Notes: generated from the sequence alone by a model not told the origin. A stretch of 64,000 nucleotides of DNA from Auanema rhodensis (GCA_964057225.1 OZ059895.1:17885688-17949687), one strand, 5' to 3'. Positions 1-10,446 are shown, numbered from the stretch's first letter. A program made the numbers and translations.

Positions 1-87
1 GAGGCGAAGCTCAGCAGTTGAGGGTAGTTTTGAATTGATTTACAGATGTTATTTCTTCAAACTGAGGTGTTCAGAAAGAAAAAAAAT

Positions 88-159
88 TGCCTTCAGGCGG
101 GATTGAACCACCGACCTTTGGTTTACAAGACCAACGCTCTGCCACTGAGCTATAGAGGC
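88..159 (-). tRNA. tRNA-Thr(TGT), acceptor variant
   Basis: G67A breaks acceptor pair 5:67 (C-A). Confidence 0.85.
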
Positions 160-321
160 TACAATAAGATAGAAAAATATTTCTATACAGTCACTGTTGG
201 TGGATGAACAATATGAAACAAATAGAAACAAGAACGAGGCGAAGCTCAGCAGTTGAGGGTAATTTTGAATTGATTTACAGATGTTATTTCTTCAAACTAA
301 GGTGTTCAGAAAGAAAAAAAT

Positions 322-393
322 TGCCTTCAGGCGGGATTGAACCACCGACCTTTGGTTTACAAGACCAACGCTCTGCCACTGAGCTATAGAGGC
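322..393 (-). tRNA. tRNA-Thr(TGT), acceptor variant
   Basis: G67A, C-A mismatch in the acceptor stem. Confidence 0.85.
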
Positions 394-556
394 TACAATA
401 AGGAATAAAAATATTTCTATACAGTCACTGTTTGTGGATGAACAATATGCAACAAATAGAAACAAGAACGAGGCGAAGCTCAGCAGTTGAGGGTAGTTTT
501 GAATTGATTTACAGATGTTATTTCTTCAAACTGAGGTGTTCAGAAAGAAAAAAAAT

Positions 557-628
557 TGCCTCCAGGCGGGATTGAACCACCGACCTTTGGTTTACAAGAC
601 CAACGCTCTGCCACTGAGCTATAGAGGC
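557..628 (-). tRNA. tRNA-Thr(TGT)
   Basis: Consensus copy. Confidence 0.95.
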
Positions 629-791
629 TACAATAAGATAGAAAAATATTTCTATACAGTCACTGTTTGTGGATGAACAATATGAAACAAATAGAAACAA
701 GAACGAGGCGAAGCTCAGCAGTTGAGGGTAATTTTGAATTGATTTACAGATGTTATTTCTTCAAACTGAGGTGTTCAGAAAGAAAAAAAAT

Positions 792-819
792 TGCCTCCAG
801 GCGACTGAGCTATAGAGGC
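792..819 (-). pseudogene. tRNA-Thr remnant, 44-nt deletion
   Basis: Only 28 nt remain: the acceptor ends and part of the D arm. The anticodon arm and B box are gone. The same junction recurs in two more units of this block, so one deletion was copied. Confidence 0.93.
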
Positions 820-981
820 TACAATAAGATAGAAAAATATTTCTATACAGTCACTGTTGGTGGATGAACAATATGAAACAAATAGAAACAAGAACGAGGC
901 GAAGCTCAGCAGTTGAGGGTAATTTTGAATTGATTTACAGATGTTATTTCTTCAAACTGAGGTGTTCAGAAAGAAAAAAAA

Positions 982-1053
982 TGCCTCCAGGCGGGATTGA
1001 ACCACCGACCTTTGGTTTACAAGACCAACGCTCTGCCACTGAGCTATAGAGGC
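982..1053 (-). tRNA. tRNA-Thr(TGT)
   Basis: Consensus copy. Confidence 0.95.
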
Positions 1054-1215
1054 TACAATAAGATAGAAAAATATTTCTATACAGTCACTGTTTGTGGATG
1101 AACAATATGAAACAAATAGAAACAAGAACGAGGCGAAGCTCAGCAGTTGAGGGTAATTTTGAATTGATTTACAGATGTTATTTCTTCAAACTGAGGTGTT
1201 CAGAAAGAAAAAAAT

Positions 1216-1287
1216 TGCCTCCAGGCGGGATTGAACCACCGACCTTTGGTTTACAAGACCAACGCTCTGCCACTGAGCTATAGAGGC
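1216..1287 (-). tRNA. tRNA-Thr(TGT)
   Basis: Consensus copy. Confidence 0.95.
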
Positions 1288-1449
1288 TACAATAAGATAG
1301 AAAAATATTTCTATACAGTCACTGTTTGTGGATGAACAATATGAAACAAATAGAAACAAGAACGAGGCGAAGCTCAGCAGTTGAGGGTAATTTTGAATTG
1401 ATTTACAGATGTTATTTCTTCAAACTAAGGTGTTCAGAAAGAAAAAAAT

Positions 1450-1521
1450 TGCCTTCAGGCGGGATTGAACCACCGACCTTTGGTTTACAAGACCAACGCT
1501 CTGCCACTGAGCTATAGAGGC
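1450..1521 (-). tRNA. tRNA-Thr(TGT), acceptor variant
   Basis: G67A, C-A mismatch in the acceptor stem. Confidence 0.85.
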
Positions 1522-1683
1522 TACAATAAGATAGAAAAATATTTCTATACAGTCACTGTTTGTGGATGAACAATATGAAACAAATAGAAACAAGAACGAG
1601 GCGAAGCTCAGCAGTTGAGGGTAGTTTTGAATTGATTTACAGATGTTATTTCTTCAAACTAAGGTGTTCAGAAATTAAAAAAA

Positions 1684-1755
1684 TGCCTCCAGGCGGGATT
1701 GAACCACCGACCTTTGGTTTACAAGACCAACGCTCTGCCACTGAGCTATAGAGGC
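1684..1755 (-). tRNA. tRNA-Thr(TGT)
   Basis: Consensus tRNA. The downstream T run is followed by an AATTTC spacer variant. Confidence 0.95.
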
Positions 1756-1917
1756 TACAATAAGATAGAAAAATATTTCTATACAGTCACTGTTGGTGGA
1801 TGAACAATATGAAACAAATAGAAACAAGAACGAGGCGAAGCTCAGCAGTTGAGGGTAATTTTGAATTGATTCACAGATGTTATTTCTTCAAACTGAGGTG
1901 TTCAGAAAGAAAAAAAA

Positions 1918-1989
1918 TGCCTCCAGGCGGGATTGAACCACCGACCTTTGGTTTACAAGACCAACGCTCTGCCACTGAGCTATAGAGGC
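1918..1989 (-). tRNA. tRNA-Thr(TGT)
   Basis: Consensus copy. Confidence 0.95.
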
Positions 1990-2151
1990 TACAATAAGAT
2001 ATAAAAATATTTCTATACAGTCACTGTTTGTGGATGAACAATATGAAACAAATAGAAACAAGAACGAGGCGAAGCTCAGCAGTTGAGGGTAATTCTGAAT
2101 TGATTTACAGATGTTATTTCTTCAAACTGAGGTGTTCAGAAAGAAAAAAAT

Positions 2152-2223
2152 TGCCTTCAGGCGGGATTGAACCACCGACCTTTGGTTTACAAGACCAACG
2201 CTCTGCCACTGAGCTATAGAGGC
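2152..2223 (-). tRNA. tRNA-Thr(TGT), acceptor variant
   Basis: G67A, C-A mismatch in the acceptor stem. Confidence 0.85.
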
Positions 2224-2386
2224 TACAATAAGATAGAAAAATATTTCTATACAGTCACTGTTTGTGGATGAACAATATGCAACAAATAGAAACAAGAACG
2301 AGGCGAAGCTCAGCAGTTGAGGGTAGTTTTGAATTGATTTACAGATGTTATTTCTTCGAACTGAGGTGTTCAGAAAGAAAAAAAAT

Positions 2387-2414
2387 TGCCTCCAGGCGAC
2401 TGAGCTATAGAGGC
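2387..2414 (-). pseudogene. tRNA-Thr remnant, 44-nt deletion
   Basis: 28-nt remnant with the shared deletion junction. Confidence 0.93.
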
Positions 2415-2576
2415 TACAATAAGAAAGAAAAATATTTCTATACAGTCACTGTTTGTGGATGAACAATATGAAAAAAATAGAAACAGGAACGAGGCGAAGC
2501 TCAGCAGTTGAAGGTAATTCTGAATTGATTTACAGATGTTATTTCTTCAAACTAAGGTGTTCAGAAAGAAAAAAAA

Positions 2577-2648
2577 TGCCTCCAGGCGGGATTGAACCAC
2601 CGACCTTTGGTTTACAAGACCAACGCTCTGCCACTGAGCTATAGAGGC
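2577..2648 (-). tRNA. tRNA-Thr(TGT)
   Basis: Consensus copy. Its spacer variants (TTAGTTTG, TACCTTCAAC) match the second unit of block A, the mirror-image partner. Confidence 0.95.
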
Positions 2649-2811
2649 TACAATAAGATAGAAATATATTTCTATACAGTCACTGTTTGTGGATGAACAA
2701 TATGAAACAAATAGAAACAGGAACGAGGCGAAGCTCAGCAGTTGAGGGTAGTTTTGAATTGATTTACAGATGTTATTTCTTCGAACTGAGGTGTTCAGAA
2801 AGAAAAAAAAT

Positions 2812-2839
2812 TGCCTCCAGGCGACTGAGCTATAGAGGC
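2812..2839 (-). pseudogene. tRNA-Thr remnant, 44-nt deletion
   Basis: 28-nt remnant. No counterpart exists in the mirror-image arm, where this unit has been lost. Confidence 0.93.
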
Positions 2840-3001
2840 TACAATAAGAAAGAAAAATATTTCTATACAGTCACTGTTTGTGGATGAACAATATGAAAAA
2901 AATAGAAACAGGAACGAGGCGAAGCTCAGCAGTTGAAGGTAATTTTGAATTGATTTACAGATGTTATTTCTTCAAACTGAGGTGTTCAGAAAGAAAAAAA
3001 A

Positions 3002-3073
3002 TGCTTCCAGGCGGTATTGAACCACCGACCTTTGGTTTACAAGACCAACGCTCTGCCACTGAGCTATAGAGGC
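3002..3073 (-). tRNA. tRNA-Thr(TGT), T-loop and acceptor variant
   Basis: C59A in the T loop and G69A (C3-A69 mismatch). The same two changes occur in the mirror-image copy on the other side of the gypsy-type element, which ties the two together. Confidence 0.8.
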
Positions 3074-3108
3074 TACAATAAGATAGAAAAATATTTCTAT
3101 ACAGTCAC

Positions 3109-3319
3109 ATCTCATCTAGTATGGGGAAGTTAGTTGAAATTAGGAAGGTTCGAACTATATGATAAAGAATTATCTTCTCTCATTTCCCGTGTTCATTATG
3201 CTCTAGTTTACTTTTTGACTTAAGAGTGACTTGTTTTAGAGGACTCGTTACAAAATTTGTGTTCTAGTATTACTTTAAAGAAAGTTATTACAAAACAATT
3301 TACAATAAAATCTCATGAG
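3109..3319 (-). other. 3' flank of gypsy-type element, inverted copy
   Basis: Non-coding AT-rich sequence between the integrase stop and the tRNA array. No LTR start, purine tract or terminator could be recognised. It differs from the right-hand copy at two or more positions. Confidence 0.7.
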
Positions 3320-4441
3320 TTAATGGTTTTTTCTTGATGGTAGCCAATTTGTATCCGAAAGGTCTTCTGGTTCGTCATAAGAGTCTTCATCGTTGTTGTT
3401 TCCGTTGATAACCTCTATGATTTCGATATCGCTGTCATCGTCTGAGATGTCTGTACGTGTACTGGGCTTATGTGCGATTCCGTCATCTGTTTCTCGATTA
3501 AATAATTTGAGATTGTCCTTGTGAACGTCTTGGATCTTTCGGAAAAGGTTTTTGATTTGAACCATGTTTCCCTTCACATTAATAACTTCAAATGGTCCAT
3601 CATAAGCTTTCCGAAGCTTTTGTCCTGGCTTGTGCATTTTCACAGCTAACATAACGCAGTCTCCTTTTTGTATATCTCTTTCGTGAGTGCGTAATCGAGC
3701 ATCATGTTTCTTTTTTGCTAATTCTTGATGCTTTTCCAAATTTTCTTGAATGATTGTTTTCTGTTTGCTTCGGATTTTCTCAATATTTTCAATCTCCTTT
3801 GAAATTTCTTTTGGTTCAGTTGTTTCGGGGTATAAATCTTTATCCAATCTCAAACGGCTTTCTTTCCCAAATAGTACAACGTATGGTGATATTCCTGTGG
3901 TTGCATGCGTTGTGGTGTTCAATGCAAAGGTAATTTTTGGCAAAAACATGTCCCAATCAGTGACATCTTTGTTGAGATAATGTGTGAGTCCTTCTTCTAA
4001 CGTTTTATGAAGTCTTTCTACTTGTCCATTGGAATTCTTCTGATGTGGGAGTGTTGATTCATGTTTGATACCGAGTTTTTCGCACATGTCTTCAAATTTC
4101 CTTGATAGGAAGTTGGAACCGCGGTCTGTTATTAAGCGATTCGGTGGTCCATAGACATATACAAAGTTTCTGAGGAATCTATCAATGACAACTTCACTAA
4201 CAATTGTTGGTATGGCGATAGTTGTAGCCCATTTGGAGAAAGAGTCTTGTATTGTGAGAACATAGCTGTTGTTCCTTTTTGATGTTGGGAATGGTCCCAT
4301 GATATCCATATGTATTCTCTCAAATGGTTTTGATGGTATGTTAAATTGACCCATTGGTTGTACGGTCATAGCATGAGGATCTTTCTTTCGTTGTGCACAT
4401 TTGATGCACTGTTTTACGTATTTTGCTATGTCGTTCTGCAT
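3320..4441 (-). CDS. Gypsy-type integrase, inverted duplicate
   Basis: Encodes the same 373-residue integrase as the right-hand copy; the differences seen in the coding part are silent. A CxxC pair of the zinc-binding domain lies at residues 12-15, and the catalytic triad is Asp46, Asp106 and Glu142, with the 35-residue spacing expected of D-D35-E. The reading frame is open and undamaged, but it stands alone, without RT or LTRs. The first Met is probably not a true start because integrases are cut from a polyprotein and the zinc-binding His residues lie upstream of it. It is present because of the palindrome, not as an independent gene. Confidence 0.88.
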   Translation of the reverse strand: MQNDIAKYVKQCIKCAQRKKDPHAMTVQPMGQFNIPSKPFERIHMDIMGPFPTSKRNNSYVLTIQDSFSKWATTIAIPTIVSEVVIDRFLRNFVYVYGPPNRLITDRGSNFLSRKFEDMCEKLGIKHESTLPHQKNSNGQVERLHKTLEEGLTHYLNKDVTDWDMFLPKITFALNTTTHATTGISPYVVLFGKESRLRLDKDLYPETTEPKEISKEIENIEKIRSKQKTIIQENLEKHQELAKKKHDARLRTHERDIQKGDCVMLAVKMHKPGQKLRKAYDGPFEVINVKGNMVQIKNLFRKIQDVHKDNLKLFNRETDDGIAHKPSTRTDISDDDSDIEIIEVINGNNNDEDSYDEPEDLSDTNWLPSRKNH

Positions 4442-4532
4442 GTTAGTCCAGGAAAATCTTCGTAATATGGCTTCTTTTGTTTTGTTAATTCCTTGATGCG
4501 CCCCGATTGTTGGGTCTTCATGAAATTCTTCA

Positions 4533-7391
4533 ATAGCTCGAGCTCAAGACGTCGCTATATTAGAAGAGGAACAGAAAGTAGACAAGAAGCCGGATAATTT
4601 CCTTATTCCTACTACTGATTCTGTCTCACCTACTGAACAACTAGGCGACCCGGACTACGTACCTACTATAGAAGAAGAACTATCAATCATTGTGGAGGAA
4701 CAAACACCGATCACTCCTAAAAAGGTACGCTCCTCTAATTCTAATAAAAATAAGAAAAATCAAAACATCAGCGACGCTTCTCAGTCTCTCTCACTAACCG
4801 AACCAACCGATTCCCCTTTACTTTCAAAAACTTCTAGCGCAGGTAGGCTTAGTTCTCTTAGAAACATTGTTACTGATCTTTTTAACCTTTCGCCTAAAGA
4901 TAAAACTTTCAACACCAAGCGTAAAAGCAGATATTCATCAGTCCCTAACATTAATATCTCACCAATTCAACCACCTGCGCCAAATACCAGTATTCATCAA
5001 ACTTCTACTCCCATCTTAACAACAACAGACTCACTTCCTAAGGCACCCAATAGACCTATTCCATCCACGCAAACAACCCCTATTTTGGAGACCCCACCAA
5101 TAACAGGTAGAACGATCAAAATACCATCTACCCGTACGAATAACATCATGACGGAAGCTGTTTCCTCACTACTTGGGGCAGGGAAAACAACAATCGCGCA
5201 AGCCTTACTTTCGCCTTACTGTCCAACTTACGACGGCAGTCGTAACTTCCGTGATTTTACGGGTAAATTCAACTTGTTTGCTAATGCCATTGGCCTTGTT
5301 ATCCCTGAAAGGTTAGCACTTCTTCCTTTGCTTCTCAAAAATGAAGCAGCAGAAGAAGCTTACAGACAAGTTCCTGAACAACTTAAAACAACTGGTTCGT
5401 GGAATGATCTGATTAGAGCACTAACATCGAAGCTCTGCCCTGAATATAATCAAGACCCTGCACTAATTAACCTTCAAAACACCACGCAAGGGGAATTGAC
5501 AATTGATGCATACGCCCAAGCATTAAGAACAATGGCATTGAGTGCATTTGCATCTGATGACCCACATAAAGATCAAATACTGAGATCAACATTCCTCAGA
5601 GGACTTAAAAATTCTCTAAAACCAGCTGTGATCCGAGCGAAGCCAAAATCCTTCACAGAAGCGATTGAAGCAGCTCGCTGGGAGGAATCGATAGTGAACC
5701 AAACAACAGACACGCAATCGATGTTGGTCAACGCTGTGAACAAAGCACTAGCACCCTTTGCGCGTAATGATGAGAGACGAGATAGCCAAACATTTAATCG
5801 CAATTATCAACGCGATAACCAAATGATAAGAAACAATCAAAATTATCAAAATAATCAAAATTATCAAAAAAATAAAAACTTTTCTAATTTCAATAATAAT
5901 CGAAACCGTTACGGTTCTTTCGCTAATAATCGCCGTACAAATTATAACGAACAAGATAATAGGCAATCGAGTTCTGATTGGCATCAAAGAAATTATAATT
6001 TTCGTCATAACAACCAACGAGGTAGATTCAATAACAACAACGGACAAAGAAGAGTTCAATTCAAAAATCCAAGAGACAACTTAAGAGGAAGAGATAGAAG
6101 CTCAACAAGAATAAACTCTGTCACCCTTTCGCCTTTGACGCTTACACTTATCATGGCAATAACAGCAGCAATATTCTTGCCCTGTGCATCTACATATCAA
6201 ATCTGTACAAGAGCAACAGGAGGTGCATTACTTATGCCACCAACAATCAGAAAATGCAGATTAACAGAGAAAAACCATGTGCTACGTACAGAAGTTCATC
6301 TATACACAAGAAATCACACAGCACACGAATGGGATGCGTGGCGTTGTTCAGAGGAAGTACACAAGTTATGCGTACGAGAGCGCGCGTTCAACCGCGACGC
6401 GTGCGAGGAGCGGTCACGTCTAATATTAGAGCGCGGAGTCATGACCCGTATGCCTGACGATACAATATTGTCAAACTTAATATTAAACACGGAAGGATGC
6501 AATGCACATCATGGTAATTGTGAATCAAGTACATCAATAATAATATGGGACCCCCAAACCACTGTTTCACGTTGTAATTATATCGATATGCATACATATG
6601 ACGCTATCATTAGTCAAGATACTATTTTAATCCCTAGTACACAATCGGCACTTATTCTTTCGAGCAAACCAACTCCGAAACCTATTTCTTCTTGCTTCAG
6701 GCAGCCAGCGTTCTATACGACATCAGGAAATTATATCATTCTTCCTAAATTTCCAAACGACAACAATATAACCACCCTTATTGAAAGAGAGTTCAAAAAG
6801 CTGCCGTTTAAAAGACCAAAACGTGCAGTCACCGAAGGATGTTCTTTCCCGCTGGATCAAGATCGGATCAACAAAGTTGAAGATTATGAAACAGTATTGC
6901 TTCACGTTTGTCCATATACTTTCCTAAGACCATTAATGAGTAATCCCGGTATTACTTCAATTATTCCTATAATCAAAGGAAGACGTTTAGTAGATCCAAC
7001 ATACTCTCTAAAGGCATGGATAACATCACATAAAGAAAAATTCGAATTTTTCTTCAGAATTCAAATAAATGAACATTCTGTTCGACATTTTCTCAAGCAA
7101 TACGATTTCAGTGATAAAGAAGAAGCTCTGCTATATTATATAGCACAAAGAGAATTAGCCATTACTACAAAGGCAGCAATATCATACTTAACATCTGAAC
7201 AGCTTCTCAAACAAATATCAGATCGTTTGACAGTAATCGAAATCGATAAAATCATAAGGAAGAAAGAAGGTTCATATCGCGAACGAATTGAAAGCATAGC
7301 TCTCAATTTAACCAATACACCAGTTATAATTGAAGAAGGACTGACAGTTCCATCACGACAAGAAGTCCTACAAACGTTATGCCACCAATAA
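4533..7391 (+). CDS. Gag fused to envelope-like segment, 5' truncated
   Basis: The frame is open from the palindrome boundary, so the true start of gag has been lost; the first likely initiators (a GTG, later an ATG) are internal. Counting from the GTG at 4692, residues 1-150 are Ser/Thr/Pro-rich, about 150-340 resemble a retrotransposon capsid, and 355-470 are Asn/Arg-rich and probably bind RNA, with no CCHC knuckle seen. At 478-500 a hydrophobic stretch like a signal peptide starts a Cys-rich region (501-740) resembling the phlebovirus-type envelope proteins of some invertebrate retroelements, with a basic RPKR site near 708. Residues 741-899 are unrecognised. No protease DTG/DSG motif is visible. 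Fusion of these two parts in one unbroken frame is unusual. The family assignment of the envelope-like part is from memory of its Cys and Trp pattern. Confidence 0.75.
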   Translation: MARAQDVAILEEEQKVDKKPDNFLIPTTDSVSPTEQLGDPDYVPTIEEELSIIVEEQTPITPKKVRSSNSNKNKKNQNISDASQSLSLTEPTDSPLLSKTSSAGRLSSLRNIVTDLFNLSPKDKTFNTKRKSRYSSVPNINISPIQPPAPNTSIHQTSTPILTTTDSLPKAPNRPIPSTQTTPILETPPITGRTIKIPSTRTNNIMTEAVSSLLGAGKTTIAQALLSPYCPTYDGSRNFRDFTGKFNLFANAIGLVIPERLALLPLLLKNEAAEEAYRQVPEQLKTTGSWNDLIRALTSKLCPEYNQDPALINLQNTTQGELTIDAYAQALRTMALSAFASDDPHKDQILRSTFLRGLKNSLKPAVIRAKPKSFTEAIEAARWEESIVNQTTDTQSMLVNAVNKALAPFARNDERRDSQTFNRNYQRDNQMIRNNQNYQNNQNYQKNKNFSNFNNNRNRYGSFANNRRTNYNEQDNRQSSSDWHQRNYNFRHNNQRGRFNNNNGQRRVQFKNPRDNLRGRDRSSTRINSVTLSPLTLTLIMAITAAIFLPCASTYQICTRATGGALLMPPTIRKCRLTEKNHVLRTEVHLYTRNHTAHEWDAWRCSEEVHKLCVRERAFNRDACEERSRLILERGVMTRMPDDTILSNLILNTEGCNAHHGNCESSTSIIIWDPQTTVSRCNYIDMHTYDAIISQDTILIPSTQSALILSSKPTPKPISSCFRQPAFYTTSGNYIILPKFPNDNNITTLIEREFKKLPFKRPKRAVTEGCSFPLDQDRINKVEDYETVLLHVCPYTFLRPLMSNPGITSIIPIIKGRRLVDPTYSLKAWITSHKEKFEFFFRIQINEHSVRHFLKQYDFSDKEEALLYYIAQRELAITTKAAISYLTSEQLLKQISDRLTVIEIDKIIRKKEGSYRERIESIALNLTNTPVIIEEGLTVPSRQEVLQTLCHQ

Positions 7392-7468
7392 GGAAACGTA
7401 TACTAACTGACGAGGAAGAGAAGAAAAGCGAATTCATTAAGGCAACGATCAATTTGCTAAGAGAATGA
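7379..7468 (+). CDS. Short pol-leader fragment, overlapping gag-env stop
   Basis: A 29-codon charged peptide starts at an ATG overlapping the end of the preceding frame and stops at a TGA. The next frame downstream, open from about 7457, reads on into RT with matching character. This suggests one former pol leader split by a one-base indel near 7466. Whether the overlap was ever a translational coupling site cannot be told. Confidence 0.4.
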   Translation: MPPIRKRILTDEEEKKSEFIKATINLLRE

Positions 7469-7553
7469 AATCTTCTCAACAGAACAACAGTACGACTATA
7501 TTCCACCAGAAGCAGACTGGGAAGGCAAATTACCTCACTTTCCTGGTGATTTC

Positions 7554-8147
7554 ATGAAAGAACTTGACCTAAAAGAGGCTGATCTTACGCAACGACAAAA
7601 AGACGAACTACGAAACATCATTCGTCAACGTAAGAAGGCATTCCTCAATGAAGATAAAAAGATAGGATTGTTCAAAGGACCAGTAGAACACAAGATACCA
7701 CTACGAACGGATATGGATATGCCAAAGCCACGAATTTCACGTATACCTCTCGGGAAACAAGAAGAGGTAGAAAGACAATTCCAAGAAATGCTCCAGCAAG
7801 GGATAATAGAACGATCGACATCTTTGTTCAACAGCCCTGTCGTTCTCGTTAAGAAAAAAGACGAAACATTCCGTTTCGTTACGGATTTCCGAGCCTTAAA
7901 TAACGTTACAAGAAAACAAACATATGTGATTCCTAACATCTCTGATATCATTGACTTAGCGACTGGATCACAATACTTTTCTAATTTTGATCTTGTTTCT
8001 GGCTTTTTCCAAATACCATTATTGAAGAAGGATAGACCACTCACATCCTTTACCACCAATAGTGGCTTATCAATACAGGAGAATGCCTATGGGATTATGT
8101 GGTGCGCCACATACCTTTCAAACAGCCGTGAGATATCTCCAAAGTAA
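7554..8147 (+). pseudogene. Gypsy-type pol: N-terminal reverse transcriptase, frameshifted
   Basis: Encodes the fingers and first palm part of a Ty3/gypsy reverse transcriptase. The conserved block with the first catalytic Asp (FDLVSGFFQI) lies near residue 146, preceded by the FVTDFRALN block. The frame is open upstream of this Met from about 7457. About residue 169 the frame slips by one base near 8061, after which the remaining residues are out of frame and end at a chance stop. RT activity would need both this and the next frame. Confidence 0.88.
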
Positions 8148-9231
8148 ATGTAAATGCCGACTATTTGTCTATTTGGACGATTTACTAGTCATATCAGACA
8201 GCGCAGAACAACACCTCGAAGACATCAAAGAAGTATTACTCGCTGTAGAAAGACTAGGATTTAAGATTAAACTCAAGAAATGTTCATTTGCAAGACCAGA
8301 AGTGAAATTTCTCGGACTCATTGTCGGAAGAGACGGAGTTAAGCCCGATCAACAGAAAGTTTCCGCCATCCGCGATTACCCTGCTCCTCAAACACCCACA
8401 GGAGTAAGAGCATTCTTAGGAATGGTCGGATTCTTTAGAAAATTTATTAAAGATTTTGCACATATAGCAAGTCCGCTGTATGACCTTACTAAGCTAGACG
8501 CAGACTTCAATTGGACTAGCGAATGTCAACGTTCACTAGATAAGCTAAAGGAACGACTAATCGAAGCACCGGTATTGAAACCACCACGATCAGACCGAAC
8601 TTTCATCATTGAAAGTGATGGCAGCAACATCGCCATAGGCGCAGTATTACTGCAGCCCGAAGATCCAAACAAACCATTCAAGAACTTACATCCAATTGCT
8701 TTCGCAAGTAGGAAATTAGTAAAAGCAGAACGTAACTATGCTCTCATAGAGATAGAAGCCTTAGGCTTAGTTTACGCTCTATCACAGTTTCGAACATACA
8801 TACTTGGATCACATTCAATTTGCATCACCGATCATCGCCCATTGACAAGCTTACTAACTAGAAGAGACCTATTTGGAAGACTAGCAAAGTTCCAATTGGT
8901 CATACAGGAATACGATATTGAGATCAAATATCGAAAAGGCAGATTAAACAAAGTCTGTGACGCACTCTCTAGATACATTGGAGATGAAGCTAACGATCCA
9001 AAGACGTCGAACAAGAAACAAAAGACGAATTCGAAAGAGAAAATTGAGACACAACAAGTAAATGTTGTGAAGTTACCAGAATTCAGCTCAATCCAACAAA
9101 ATACTCCTTGGATCAAGAGAACAATAGCTGAGATTGAATACAGAACGAAGAAAAATATGATTCAAAATGATCGTTATTGTGTTATAAACAACTTACTCTA
9201 CACAAAACCAAGCGTCAAAAGACCGAATTGA
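8062..9231 (+). pseudogene. Gypsy-type pol: C-terminal RT plus RNase H
   Basis: Continues RT in the next frame; the apparent GTG start is only the frameshift point. The catalytic FVYLDD motif is at about residues 35-40, followed by the thumb. The RNase H domain is about 185-310, with acidic residues in ESDGS, EIEAL, TDHRP and CDALSR. It ends at a TGA that lies in frame with the integrase: the frame is open from the TGA to the integrase Met. The stop is therefore a premature nonsense codon in a former single pol frame. Confidence 0.88.
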
Positions 9232-9324
9232 CCGAAAGAATTTCATGAAGACCCAACAATCGGGGCGCATCAAGGAATCAACAAAACAAAAGAAGCCATA
9301 TTACGAAGATTTTCCTGGACTAAC

Positions 9325-10446
9325 ATGCAGAACGACATAGCAAAATACGTAAAACAGTGCATCAAATGTGCACAACGAAAGAAAGATCCTCATGCTATGA
9401 CCGTACAACCAATGGGTCAATTTAACATACCATCAAAACCATTTGAGAGAATACATATGGATATCATGGGACCATTCCCAACATCAAAAAGGAACAACAG
9501 CTATGTCCTCACAATACAAGACTCTTTCTCCAAATGGGCTACAACTATCGCCATACCAACAATTGTTAGTGAAGTTGTCATTGATAGATTCCTCAGAAAC
9601 TTTGTATATGTCTATGGACCACCGAATCGCTTAATAACAGACCGCGGTTCCAACTTCCTATCAAGGAAATTTGAAGACATGTGCGAAAAACTCGGTATCA
9701 AACATGAATCAACACTCCCACATCAGAAGAATTCCAATGGACAAGTAGAAAGACTTCATAAAACGTTAGAAGAAGGACTCACACATTATCTCAACAAAGA
9801 TGTCACTGATTGGGACATGTTTTTGCCAAAAATTACCTTTGCATTGAACACCACAACGCATGCAACCACAGGAATATCACCATACGTTGTACTATTTGGG
9901 AAAGAAAGCCGTTTGAGATTGGATAAAGATTTATACCCCGAAACAACTGAACCAAAAGAAATTTCAAAGGAGATTGAAAATATTGAGAAAATCCGAAGCA
10001 AACAGAAAACAATCATTCAAGAAAATTTGGAAAAGCATCAAGAATTAGCAAAAAAGAAACATGATGCTCGATTACGCACTCACGAAAGAGATATACAAAA
10101 AGGAGACTGCGTTATGTTAGCTGTGAAAATGCACAAGCCAGGACAAAAGCTTCGGAAAGCTTATGATGGACCATTTGAAGTTATTAATGTGAAGGGAAAC
10201 ATGGTTCAAATCAAAAACCTTTTCCGAAAGATCCAAGACGTTCACAAGGACAATCTCAAATTATTTAATCGAGAAACAGATGACGGAATCGCACATAAGC
10301 CCAGTACACGTACAGACATCTCAGACGATGACAGCGATATCGAAATCATAGAGGTTATCAACGGAAACAACAACGATGAAGACTCTTATGACGAACCAGA
10401 AGACCTTTCGGATACAAATTGGCTACCATCAAGAAAAAACCATTAA
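9325..10446 (+). CDS. Gypsy-type integrase (original copy)
   Basis: 373 residues from the first Met, but the open frame starts 31 codons earlier, right after the nonsense codon, and includes a His of the HHCC zinc-binding domain (GAHQG). Cys12 and Cys15 complete that domain. The catalytic core has Asp46 (MDIMGPF), Asp106 (ITDRGSNF) and Glu142 (NGQVERLH). The C-terminal part about 250-300 is the usual SH3-like DNA-binding region, and the acidic tail ends with a stop. No chromodomain is seen. The integrase itself is intact. Confidence 0.92.
   Translation: MQNDIAKYVKQCIKCAQRKKDPHAMTVQPMGQFNIPSKPFERIHMDIMGPFPTSKRNNSYVLTIQDSFSKWATTIAIPTIVSEVVIDRFLRNFVYVYGPPNRLITDRGSNFLSRKFEDMCEKLGIKHESTLPHQKNSNGQVERLHKTLEEGLTHYLNKDVTDWDMFLPKITFALNTTTHATTGISPYVVLFGKESRLRLDKDLYPETTEPKEISKEIENIEKIRSKQKTIIQENLEKHQELAKKKHDARLRTHERDIQKGDCVMLAVKMHKPGQKLRKAYDGPFEVINVKGNMVQIKNLFRKIQDVHKDNLKLFNRETDDGIAHKPSTRTDISDDDSDIEIIEVINGNNNDEDSYDEPEDLSDTNWLPSRKNH

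Larger units (their letters stand above)
1..3108 (-). repeat. tRNA-Thr(TGT) tandem array, left block (14 units)
   Basis: Head-to-tail units of about 234 bp with the tRNA on the minus strand. The block begins inside a unit, so the array continues to the left of the window. Three units are about 190 bp long because their tRNA carries the same 44-nt internal deletion. The block ends where the gypsy-type element begins. Its last unit matches, as a mirror image, the first unit of the plus-strand block beyond that element. Confidence 0.97.
2878..4530 (-). repeat. Left arm of palindrome
   Basis: Inverted repeat of 1653 bp matched base by base to the right arm. The arm holds the gypsy-type integrase, about 210 bp of 3' flank and one tRNA unit. 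I see only a few single-base differences. The inner end lies within an ATTCTT shared by both arms, after which the left side reads straight into the gag frame and the right side into RNase H. Confidence 0.93.
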
